Assembly (NCBI GenBank): GCA_949289045.1
Contig: CASEMN010000007.1
Span: 40,842 to 104,841 of the forward strand
Length of the DNA stretch: 64,000 bases
Reading direction: 5' to 3'
Origin: an uncultured Oscillospiraceae bacterium
Lineage (GTDB): Bacteria > Bacillota > Clostridia > Oscillospirales > Acutalibacteraceae
Position numbers and translations under genes: made by a program. This document shows positions 18,176-25,152 of the stretch, in pieces. Under the pieces are notes generated by a model. It was given only the letters and a program-made list of their open reading frames with translations. It ran no database searches and was not told the origin of the DNA. The first letter of the stretch is position 1. Each line of letters begins with the position of its first letter.

Positions 18176-18979
18176 TTATTTTTTCGGTTTAAGCTCTAAA
18201 GATGCGGCATAATGCTTAATTACAAAGCTCTCTGGAGCAATTGCGTCGAGAAGCGCTCTGTGCTCTTTTTCCCATCTCTCTGTTTCCTCAGCGGTAAGGG
18301 ACGCCTCTACTCCACGGCAGGCTTTCATTCGTCCGTGCCAGGTTTCTTTTGTAAAGGGAATATCAAACCTGTATTCTTCATGAAATACCGGCTCAAAGCT
18401 ATCGAGAACACAATCAGGCACAGCAATGGGATGCACTGTCTCTCCGTTTCCGTTCCACATGGGATTGTACTTCAAAATAAGTTTTTCGCTTTCCCCTGCT
18501 ATTTCATCTTCAAAGGGAAGCCACGACATAAAGAGAATCAAAAGTCTGCCGTCCTTTTTAAGCATCCTTACAAGATTCGGCGTGATTTTTTCATGGTCAA
18601 AATACCAGAAGCACTGACATGAGGTTATCACATCAAAGGTGTTATCTGGAAAATCAATCTTTTCAGCGGGTGAGAGAATATATTCTATATCCTGACCTCC
18701 TTCACTGGACAGTCTCTCCGCCTGTTCAAGCTGGCCTTTCGATATATCACAGCCTGTCCACTTTGCTCCGAAACGGTACATATTTCTCGGCAGTACTCCC
18801 GTACCTGTACCTAAATCCAATGCCTTCTGACCGGACACACACAGATTCCTTTCGGCTATCTTTTTATAAAATATTTCCGGGTAAATATCCCTGTACTTTG
18901 CATAGTCGGCCGACGCTTTATCCCAGTCAAACGCCTTGCCGTTATCAATGCGAATATCCTTGATTTCCATTTCATTCAC
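18176..18979 (-). CDS. Class I SAM-dependent methyltransferase
   Basis: 267 aa. SAM-binding motif I is ALDLGTGTGVLPRNMYRFGA near residue 55, followed by the acidic GCDIS, then FDVITSCQCFWYFDHEK (motif II/III region) of the Methyltransf_11/25 group. The substrate is probably a small molecule. It starts at the ATG at 18979 with AAGGA 7 nt upstream. It follows a SnoaL-like gene by 20 bp, so the two probably form one unit. Confidence 0.88.
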   Translation of the reverse strand: MNEMEIKDIRIDNGKAFDWDKASADYAKYRDIYPEIFYKKIAERNLCVSGQKALDLGTGTGVLPRNMYRFGAKWTGCDISKGQLEQAERLSSEGGQDIEYILSPAEKIDFPDNTFDVITSCQCFWYFDHEKITPNLVRMLKKDGRLLILFMSWLPFEDEIAGESEKLILKYNPMWNGNGETVHPIAVPDCVLDSFEPVFHEEYRFDIPFTKETWHGRMKACRGVEASLTAEETERWEKEHRALLDAIAPESFVIKHYAASLELKPKK

Positions 18980-18999
18980 CGTCCTTAAATAATTTTACA

Positions 19000-19419
19000 C
19001 TAAAACCATGCCGCTTTTTCATCCCTGAAAACAGGCGTTTCCCCTTTTTCATAAGGGTCATATCTATCTATATTACATCCGAATTCCTGAAGGAACTCTA
19101 TTTTTTCATCTTTATCCCACTGCACAATGGTCATTCCCTCAAAGGCTTCAACCTTGCCGTTATCCATTTTATTTTCAAAGTACCACTGAGCAATTGTCTG
19201 ATTTTCTTTATGAAAAAATCCGGTTATAACCCATTTGAGCACCGCTCCCCGTGTATTCCACTCATTAAACCAGTGTCGAATTTTATCTATACCGTGATAT
19301 TCGGGTCCCCAGCTTTCTATATACACTGCATCCGCAGAAAAGATTTCCTCAATGCCGGTACAGTCATTTTTTAGCCACATGGAAAACCATCTGCGTATTT
19401 TCTCTTCACGTTCAGTCAA
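19000..19419 (-). CDS. SnoaL/NTF2-like domain protein
   Basis: 139 aa. It opens EREEKIRRWFSMWLKNDCTG and continues IEEIFSADAVYIESWGPEYH and GIDKIRHWFNEWN, the conical-barrel pattern of SnoaL-like proteins (PF12680/nuclear transport factor 2 fold). Members are ketosteroid-isomerase-like enzymes or ligand binders; function cannot be narrowed. The start is TTG at 19419 behind an AAGGAG that is somewhat far. It is probably cotranscribed with the methyltransferase. Confidence 0.75.
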   Translation of the reverse strand: MTEREEKIRRWFSMWLKNDCTGIEEIFSADAVYIESWGPEYHGIDKIRHWFNEWNTRGAVLKWVITGFFHKENQTIAQWYFENKMDNGKVEAFEGMTIVQWDKDEKIEFLQEFGCNIDRYDPYEKGETPVFRDEKAAWF

Positions 19420-19541
19420 AGGAACTCACTCTCCTTTACATAATAAGGGGAATTTACAGTTACAGTATACAGCAGGAGATTTATACACGCAAGACGAGAA
19501 AAACGCAATTACTTATATGTTCTGTTCATTACAAATAAAGC

Positions 19542-19587
19542 AAAAGCCTGCAAATGGGATTAAAGATTATCCCGAATGCAGGCTTTT
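19542..19587 (-). terminator. Terminator after the SdpI-like operon
   Basis: AAAAGCCTGCA and TGCAGGCTTTT form an 11-bp stem. It lies downstream of the DUF3784 gene on the minus strand; its 3' part on the plus strand is also the start of a 64-bp repeat unit. Confidence 0.75.
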
Positions 19588-19639
19588 ATATTTTTATTTA
19601 TGTAGCTTGGTGTACAAAATGCGTGCAGGCTCAGCTTGT
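19578..19639 (+). repeat. 64-bp palindrome-tailed repeat, unit 1
   Basis: This unit begins GCAGGC, has the TTATA and GTGTAC landmarks and ends with the palindromic tail GCAGGCTCAGCTTGT (19625-19639; two arm changes). The tail overlaps by one base the TAA stop (19639-19641) of the minus-strand DUF3784 gene. Same family as the units at 27310, 39094, 50039, 53137, 54995, 55060 and 60048. Confidence 0.7.
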
Positions 19640-19956
19640 TAGAAGAGACCGCCGTTATACTTTTTCTGTACTTTAAGTATGTAAATAAGTGACAGCACAA
19701 AACCGGATAAGGCAACAACTATACCGGCAATCGTACCACTTTCGCCCTTTACAGCTAAAGTAACTACAGCACCGATCAAAAAGAACACGCCTATACTGAT
19801 AATACCCTTACCCATGCCTTCGCCGTATCCGTCAAAATCCTTGACATTTTTCTGGTGATAGTCATGAATAAGGTCTGTATTTCCACGGAAAATAAGGATA
19901 CCGATAATAATAAATATTGCGGCTATAACCAGATAAAATATCGTCTCAAACTTCAT
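19639..19956 (-). CDS. DUF3784 family membrane protein
   Basis: 105 aa with three membrane helices (residues about 5-24, 53-70 and 76-94) and a loop HDYHQKNVKDFDGYGEGMGK that is typical of DUF3784 (PF12650). These small proteins often sit next to SdpI-like immunity proteins. SD GGGGGAT precedes the ATG. It is the last gene of the sdpR-sdpI-like unit and may help in membrane immunity or stress; a direct role is not known. Confidence 0.8.
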   Translation of the reverse strand: MKFETIFYLVIAAIFIIIGILIFRGNTDLIHDYHQKNVKDFDGYGEGMGKGIISIGVFFLIGAVVTLAVKGESGTIAGIVVALSGFVLSLIYILKVQKKYNGGLF

Positions 19957-19974
19957 AAAGATCCCCCTACGATA

Positions 19975-20640
19975 TTATTTTTTGTTGTTATCTTCATCGG
20001 GATGACGCTTTTTGAACCATACATAGCTCAAAATGTAAAGCACTACCGTTGAACCCAGTGCACCCACAAAGAGAATCACAGCAAAAACTATAGTAGAAAT
20101 AAAGGATGTTATAAGGGCAAGTATACCTATAACAACCCACATTATACCCCCTACGCGGTGAGTTTTGTTCCATACATCAGGGTCAGCTAATGTCCACGGA
20201 GTTTTTATTCCCATAAAATAATTATGCTTTATTTTGCCCATCATATTGCCGAGAACTATGAGCATTAAGCTTACACCTATCGATATTATAAGTCCTATGG
20301 AAAGTGTACCGGGTCTTAATGTTTCAGTAAGCATTACACCGTTTACAACAACAAAGAATGCTGTCATGAAAATTGCAAATATATCATAATACTTCTGAAA
20401 CTTCACGTAGTTCTGCTTTTTGGGGTCAATTTTAGGCAGGAACTGGAACATTAATGCCAAAAGGAGCGGCAGAAAGAATAGAAACGCCGCCATGGCTTTG
20501 CTGCCGTAGTTGTCAACCTGTCCCTGAGCATTCCAGTGAATCGGCACGCTTTCGGGCAGATATGAATACGCTGCCAAAAACATTATCGGTGAAATAAAGG
20601 CAAGAACCCACATTGTTATAATTGATTTTTTATTTTTCAT
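19975..20640 (-). CDS. SdpI-family immunity-like membrane protein
   Basis: 221 aa. The N-terminal DUF1648 segment has LPESVPIHWNAQGQVDNYGS; the C-terminal SdpI part has NYFMGIKTPWTLADPDVWN followed by KTHRVGG. This order (PF07853 then PF13630) is that of B. subtilis SdpI, which protects the membrane from the SdpC toxin and relays toxin presence to SdpR. It overlaps the ArsR gene by 11 bp. No sdpC-like toxin gene is nearby, so it may guard against foreign toxins. Confidence 0.88.
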   Translation of the reverse strand: MKNKKSIITMWVLAFISPIMFLAAYSYLPESVPIHWNAQGQVDNYGSKAMAAFLFFLPLLLALMFQFLPKIDPKKQNYVKFQKYYDIFAIFMTAFFVVVNGVMLTETLRPGTLSIGLIISIGVSLMLIVLGNMMGKIKHNYFMGIKTPWTLADPDVWNKTHRVGGIMWVVIGILALITSFISTIVFAVILFVGALGSTVVLYILSYVWFKKRHPDEDNNKK

Positions 20641-20908
20641 TATCCTCTTCTCCTTTCAGAGCTGCAATCCACTGGGTTATTTCATCAAGCACAGACATAT
20701 TGATTTCATAGTAAATGCATTTGCCACGCTTGTCATCGGTTATAAGCCCAGCCTCCCGCAAAACAGAAAGATGGTGGCTTACCGTAGCCCCGGTCATGGA
20801 AAAACGTGAAGCTATATCTCCGGCGGTTTTCGCGCCGTCACGGAGAATATGAAGAATTTCTCTTCGTGTAGGGTCGCTCAGCGCTTTAAAAGTATCCTGA
20901 AAACCCAT
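20630..20908 (-). CDS. ArsR-family repressor, SdpR-like autorepressor
   Basis: 92 aa winged-helix protein: ALSDPTRREILHILRDGAKT, then ASRFSMTGATVSHHLSVLRE as recognition helix region. There are no metal-binding Cys pairs, as expected for SdpR rather than ArsR metal sensors. The ATG has GGAGG upstream. Its position next to sdpI and the twin palindromes upstream of the operon fit the autorepressor role, with the repressor drawn to the membrane by SdpI when toxin is bound. Confidence 0.88.
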   Translation of the reverse strand: MGFQDTFKALSDPTRREILHILRDGAKTAGDIASRFSMTGATVSHHLSVLREAGLITDDKRGKCIYYEINMSVLDEITQWIAALKGEEDNEK

Positions 20909-20944
20909 TCTAACCGCCTCCTTTTAATAGTTTTTATATTCAGT

Positions 20945-21304
20945 TTATATTACAGGGCTTACCATAAGTAAAAATGCAAAAATAGTTATTAAGGTTGAAA
21001 AGATTGAAACTCCGTTTACAAAATAGGCAAAACCGTTGAAGCTCTTTCGTATAAGCAAAACCGAAGACGGCAGAGCGATTGCGGCAATTGCCATTGAAAT
21101 AATGGGAAGCGGAATAAGCTCCGATTTGTCTCCCCACCTGTCAAAACCGCCCTGCTCCGACCAGTGGAGAGGAACAGTATCAGGAAGTTTTTCTATTGTT
21201 ATAAAACACGCTATCAGAAAGCAAAGAGCAAACAAAAAAGTGAAAACCGCTACGCTGTAAGATAAAGTATCATAGGGAAGCATAAATGATTTTGATTTTT
21301 TCAT
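20945..21304 (-). CDS. DUF1648 domain membrane protein
   Basis: 119 aa from the ATG at 21304 (a GTG at 21313 is the other choice). Three to four helices, with KLPDTVPLHWSEQGGFDRWG between the first two, which is the DUF1648 motif shared with the SdpI-like gene downstream. It is the first gene of the operon controlled by the promoter at 21414-21442. It is probably a second, shorter immunity-type protein. Confidence 0.8.
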   Translation of the reverse strand: MKKSKSFMLPYDTLSYSVAVFTFLFALCFLIACFITIEKLPDTVPLHWSEQGGFDRWGDKSELIPLPIISMAIAAIALPSSVLLIRKSFNGFAYFVNGVSIFSTLITIFAFLLMVSPVI

Positions 21305-21390
21305 GCCGATCACTTCTTTCTAAAATTCAAACAATTAAATCAGCCCATATTAATTGGCATTTTTAAAGAATTTTCCTCCTCCCCTCATAT

Positions 21391-21468
21391 CATTTAGAAT
21401 TTCATCTAAATGTATTTTAGCACCGCCACAAAACGCTGTCAACAGTTATTTAGAAAATCATCTAAATG
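21391..21468 (-). promoter_or_regulatory. Promoter of the sdp-like operon with twin SdpR-type operators
   Basis: On the minus strand TTGACA (21437-21442) and TAAAAT (21414-21419) are 17 bp apart. Two nearly identical 22-bp palindromes flank them: 21447-21468 upstream of -35 and 21391-21412 just past -10, both with arms ATTTAGA/TCTAAAT. Such paired sites around a promoter fit a dimeric ArsR-type repressor, here the SdpR-like protein of the operon. Confidence 0.82.
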
Positions 21469-21486
21469 TTTTTGGGCAAAAAGAAA

Positions 21487-21520
21487 ACGGTACATCCCGA
21501 AAGATGTACCGTAACTTTTA
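21487..21520 (-). terminator. Terminator of secG
   Basis: A 10-bp perfect stem (ACGGTACATC with GATGTACCGT, 21487-21512) around a 6-nt loop, followed on the minus strand by TTTTCTTTTT. Confidence 0.85.
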
Positions 21521-21530
21521 AAATTTTGAA

Positions 21531-21779
21531 TTATAAGAAAAAGAAGAGAAGAGAAGCTGCAAGTGTTATAACAAAGAAAACAATTGCAATAGCTTTTGTT
21601 GCACGCTCAAGCTTTGCTTCCATCTTACGGCCCTTTGTCTTACCAAGGAAAGACTCAGCACCACCGGCAATAGCACCGGAAAGACCTGCCTGACGTCCTT
21701 GCTGAAGAAGAACGATAACAATAATGGCAATTGAAAGTATTATAAGAGCAACGCCTAAAACTATTTCATACCAGCCCAT
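21531..21779 (-). CDS. secG: Preprotein translocase subunit SecG
   Basis: 82 aa from the ATG at 21779 (GGAGG 7 nt upstream; an in-frame start 18 nt further up lacks support). Two membrane helices are separated by QQGRQAGLSGAIAGGAESFL, the conserved SecG cytosolic loop. It is the accessory subunit of the SecYEG channel. In many Firmicutes secG is followed by rnr and smpB; here it stands alone with its own terminator. Confidence 0.92.
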   Translation of the reverse strand: MGWYEIVLGVALIILSIAIIVIVLLQQGRQAGLSGAIAGGAESFLGKTKGRKMEAKLERATKAIAIVFFVITLAASLLFFFL

Positions 21780-21929
21780 TTTTAAACCTCCGCACAATTA
21801 TAGAAACTGATTTACTAATGAATTTTATCACAACGCTTAAGAAAAAGCAAGTTATTTTTATATTTAAATCCCTATTTATAACAAAATTTACCAGTATTTT
21901 TTATGCACAGACTGCACAGAATACTATCA

Positions 21930-22075
21930 GCAGGGAAAACCGAAAAAAATGCGTTTGCCGGCTTCCCCGCTATCCGTTAGTTTCCGGGGAAGCCCGGCTT
22001 AACGGTTTTAATATCCCGACGGTAATTTCGCTTTTTCAAAGAAATTTTTCCGCCGGGATTTCTTTTTGTTTACTA
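21930..22075 (-). other. Two long hairpins in the secG upstream gap; candidate structured RNA
   Basis: The 450-bp gap between secG and the next plus-strand gene holds two stable inverted repeats. One pairs TCCCG-CGG near 22014 with CCG-CGGGA near 22053. The other pairs CCGGCTTCCCCG (about 21959) with CGGGGAAGCCCGG (about 21986); on the minus strand it is followed by AAACGCA and seven T. They could be a small RNA with terminator or tandem terminators. No match to 6S, tmRNA or SRP RNA could be seen. Confidence 0.4.
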
Positions 22076-22246
22076 AGCTCTATACAAATGGTGGTTTATA
22101 TATTTGTCTGCCATGCTCAGCCCTTGCAGCGACTCTAAATATAGTTTCTTCCATGCTTACACTATACACATATTTTTATGGACTTTATAAAACCATTATG
22201 TTAGAATGAGGTCAAAGATAAATCTCAATTTACTGAGGTGAAAAGC

Positions 22247-22471
22247 GTGAACAAGCACCGAAAGAAAATGGTGGCTCCCATTGTAATATCAGTCATTGTG
22301 GTACTTTATTATGTTGCTTATTTTGGCCTTTTAATCACAATGTTAGATGGTATATGGAAGTATGTGTTAGGCATTGCTCCTATTTTACTGTCAGCTGTAA
22401 TGGTCAAAGTTTGCATAGAAAGAATAAAAGAAATAAAGGATGGCGAAGAAGATGATATTAGTAAATACTGA
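22247..22471 (+). CDS. Small two-helix membrane protein of unknown function
   Basis: 75 aa starting at GTG 22247, with TGAGGTG 7 nt upstream; an earlier in-frame GTG at 22238 is inside that SD. Two helices (about residues 10-31 and 37-55) are preceded by a basic NKHRKK and end in a charged tail. The stop overlaps the start of the YbjQ-type gene, so translation is probably coupled. No family recognised. Confidence 0.7.
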   Translation: MNKHRKKMVAPIVISVIVVLYYVAYFGLLITMLDGIWKYVLGIAPILLSAVMVKVCIERIKEIKDGEEDDISKY

Positions 22472-22769
22472 TTACATCAGCGGTAAAAAATTGGAAACAT
22501 TATCTCTTGTAAAGGGAAGTACAATCCAGTCTAAAAACATCGGCAAAGACATTACACAAAGTTTTAAAACTTTGGTGGGCGGCGAATTAAAGGCATATAA
22601 TGAAATGATGAATGATGCCCGTGCGCTTGCCACAAAGAGAATGGTCGAAGAAGCCGAGGCATTGGGAGCAGACGCTGTAGTAAATATCCGATATGCATCA
22701 TCAGCCATTATGCAGGGAGCCGCTGAGGTTATTGCATACGGAACTGCCGTTAAGTTCATTGATGAATAA
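22452..22769 (+). CDS. YbjQ/UPF0145 family protein
   Basis: 105 aa from the ATG at 22452, which gives the normal family start MILVNTDYISGKKLETLSLV; an ATG at 22440 is also possible. It has SKNIGKDITQSFKTLVGGEL and ALGADAVVNIRY, the conserved YbjQ_1 (PF01906) pattern, a small oligomeric protein sometimes called a heavy-metal-binding domain. Biological role is uncertain. It overlaps the membrane-protein gene upstream and is closed by a strong terminator. Confidence 0.85.
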   Translation: MILVNTDYISGKKLETLSLVKGSTIQSKNIGKDITQSFKTLVGGELKAYNEMMNDARALATKRMVEEAEALGADAVVNIRYASSAIMQGAAEVIAYGTAVKFIDE

Positions 22770-22798
22770 AAAATAATATTTTAAAACTTTAACGCAAT

Positions 22799-22837
22799 AC
22801 GGCGTTATGACTATGCAAAAGTCATAACGCCGTTTTA
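22799..22837 (+). terminator. Terminator of the YbjQ gene pair
   Basis: A 13-bp stem from ACGGCGTTATGAC and its complement around 8 nt, followed by TTTTATT. Confidence 0.88.
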
Positions 22838-22892
22838 TTGTCGTCATCCAGTTTTCGTGGACTCATGTTAGTGACATAAACCGCTTTATAAT

Positions 22893-25133
22893 TTACAGCT
22901 TTAACTGTTCCCCTGCATCCTCTGCGCTTAAAAACGCTCCCAGAGCAGGAAGATTCTTTGTGCGGTAACGGTGTTCCTTGGCAAATTCGCCCTCTACATA
23001 ATCCCTTACCTCTTCAACTCTCTGACCCCTTTTAAGGTTCATTACCGCAACACCTATGGTATCTTTTGTTGTCTTTACACTTACTGCACCGGTATTTATA
23101 AGCAAGAGTCTGCCTGCTGAAGATTTAAGGATAATGTCCTTATCCTCAGAAAGCTGCACCATTGCGGTGAGAGGCGCTTTATCGGAATAAGCTTTCAGGA
23201 GCTTTTTGCGGTTCGTCTTTGTGGCATAGGAATTAAGAGGCACTTTAGCAGCCTTTCCGTTTTCAAAGACAAAGAGCATATGACCTGAATAATCCTTTGT
23301 AACCGCCATGAAAACTGCGTTTTCGCCTTCATCCATCTGAAGCTTTGAGGCTACATAATCTCCCAGAACACTTGCCTTTGTATCGTCAAAATCAGACGCC
23401 TTCGCCTTATAAACCTGGCATTTATCAGTAAAGAAAAGCAACTCGTCAAGATTGCTTCCCTCTATGGTTTCAAAAATCTCGTCACCGTCTTTAAGCTTAT
23501 GCTCACCGCTCATACGCAGTGACAAAGGAGTAATCTTCTTGAAATATCCGTCCTTTGTAAAGAAAAAAGTTACGGGATAATCGGGGATTTCCTCTATTTC
23601 AGGCTCGTCTTCAAGGTCGGCAGTGTAGCAGATTTCGCTCTTTCTCGGCTGAGAATATTTATCCGCAACGCCCTGAAGCTCTTCGATGATTATTTTCTTT
23701 ATTCTGCTGCGGCTGTTTAAGATATCCTCCATATCGGCAATCTCTTTCTGGAGATCTTCGATATCCGCTGTACGTTTAAGGATATACTCCTTATTGAGAT
23801 GACGCAGCTTTATTTCCGCTACATACTCCGCCTGGGTTTCGTCGATTCCGAAGCCGATCATCAAATTGGGGACGACTTCGCTTTCCTCTTCGGTTCCGCG
23901 GATTATAGCGATTGCCTTATCAATATCGAGAAGTATCTTTTCAAGACCTTTGAGCAGATGAAGCTTATTCTTCGCCTTTGTAAGGTCAAAGAATGTGCGG
24001 CGCTTTACGCACTCGGTACGGAAGGCTATCCACTCGTTTAAAAGCTCCTTGACGCCCAAAACTTTAGGCGTGCCTGAAATAAGGACATTGAAGTTACAGG
24101 AGAAAGTATCTTCAAGAGTGGTCATTTTAAACAGCTTTACCATGAGCTTTTCAGCGTCAACGCCTCTTTTAAGGTCAACGGTTATTTTAAGTCCGTTTCT
24201 GTCCGTTTCGTCACGGACGTCGCTGATTTCCTTTAAGGCTCCGACTTTAACCTTTTCTATCATCTTATCGATAATAGCCTCAACAGTGGTTGTGGGCGGA
24301 ATTTCAGTAATATCAATACAGTTATTTGATTTATCGTACTGATACTTTGCCCTTACCTTGATTCCTCCCCTGCCGGTCTGATAAATCTTTTCGATTTCTT
24401 CACGGTTATAGAGGATCTTTCCTCCGCCGGGGAAATCCGGAGCTGCAAGGGTATCGGCTACCTCATGGTCGGGATTTTTAATAAGTGCGATTGTGGTATC
24501 GCATATCTCTTTAAGGTTAAAGGGACAGATTGAACTTGCCATACCTACGGCGATACCTGTATTGGCATTTACAAGCACTGACGGGAATGACACCGGCAAA
24601 AGAGTCGGCTCCTTCATGGTGCTGTCGTAATTATCTACAAAATCAACGGTATCCTTATCTATATCCCTGAAAAGCTCGGCGCAGATAGGCGCAAGCTTTG
24701 CTTCGGTATATCTCGATGCTGCCCATGCCATATCTCTCGAATAAGCTTTACCGAAGTTACCCTTTGAATCAACATAAGGATGCAGCAAAGCCTCATAGCC
24801 CTTTGAAAGACGTACCATTGTATCGTAAATAGCGCTGTCTCCGTGAGGGTTAAGCTGCATTGTACGTCCCACGATATTTGCGGATTTGATTCTTCCTCCG
24901 GTTAAAAGTCCCATTTTATACATGGTATAAAGGAGCTTTCTGTGGGAGGGCTTGAAACCGTCGATTTCCGGAATGGCTCGGCTCAAAATAACGCTCATAG
25001 CATAGGGCATATAGTTTATTTCAAGGGTTTCGGTTATGGGCTGCTCAACTATTTCGCCCGCTCCGATTATATGTCCCTTTACAGGCGGCTCGTTTCCTGC
25101 CGGCTGCTCGGTCTTTTTTCTTTTTCCTGCCAT
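22893..25133 (-). CDS. Type IIA topoisomerase subunit A (topoisomerase IV ParC-like)
   Basis: 746 aa. The breakage-reunion domain has YAMSVILSRAIPEIDGFKPS, the QLNPHGDSAIYDTMV region and the active-site Tyr in AASRYTEAKL. A coiled-coil tower follows (KRTADIEDLQKEIADMEDIL), then a C-terminal repeat domain with KAAKVPLNSYATKTNRKKLL. No GyrA box (QRRGGKG) is seen, so decatenating topoisomerase IV is more likely than gyrase. It is 19 bp downstream of the B subunit gene, and the two form one operon. Confidence 0.88.
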   Translation of the reverse strand: MAGKRKKTEQPAGNEPPVKGHIIGAGEIVEQPITETLEINYMPYAMSVILSRAIPEIDGFKPSHRKLLYTMYKMGLLTGGRIKSANIVGRTMQLNPHGDSAIYDTMVRLSKGYEALLHPYVDSKGNFGKAYSRDMAWAASRYTEAKLAPICAELFRDIDKDTVDFVDNYDSTMKEPTLLPVSFPSVLVNANTGIAVGMASSICPFNLKEICDTTIALIKNPDHEVADTLAAPDFPGGGKILYNREEIEKIYQTGRGGIKVRAKYQYDKSNNCIDITEIPPTTTVEAIIDKMIEKVKVGALKEISDVRDETDRNGLKITVDLKRGVDAEKLMVKLFKMTTLEDTFSCNFNVLISGTPKVLGVKELLNEWIAFRTECVKRRTFFDLTKAKNKLHLLKGLEKILLDIDKAIAIIRGTEEESEVVPNLMIGFGIDETQAEYVAEIKLRHLNKEYILKRTADIEDLQKEIADMEDILNSRSRIKKIIIEELQGVADKYSQPRKSEICYTADLEDEPEIEEIPDYPVTFFFTKDGYFKKITPLSLRMSGEHKLKDGDEIFETIEGSNLDELLFFTDKCQVYKAKASDFDDTKASVLGDYVASKLQMDEGENAVFMAVTKDYSGHMLFVFENGKAAKVPLNSYATKTNRKKLLKAYSDKAPLTAMVQLSEDKDIILKSSAGRLLLINTGAVSVKTTKDTIGVAVMNLKRGQRVEEVRDYVEGEFAKEHRYRTKNLPALGAFLSAEDAGEQLKL

Positions 25134-25152
25134 TTGCTTTTCCCTCCTTTTA

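Noticed and set aside
19639..21304. Complete Sdp cannibalism toxin system
   Set aside because: Only immunity/regulator-type genes are present; no sdpC, sdpA or sdpB.
21930..22140. tmRNA, 6S RNA or SRP RNA near secG
   Set aside because: No tmRNA ends or tag frame, no SRP Alu/S-domain motif and no 6S central bubble could be identified.
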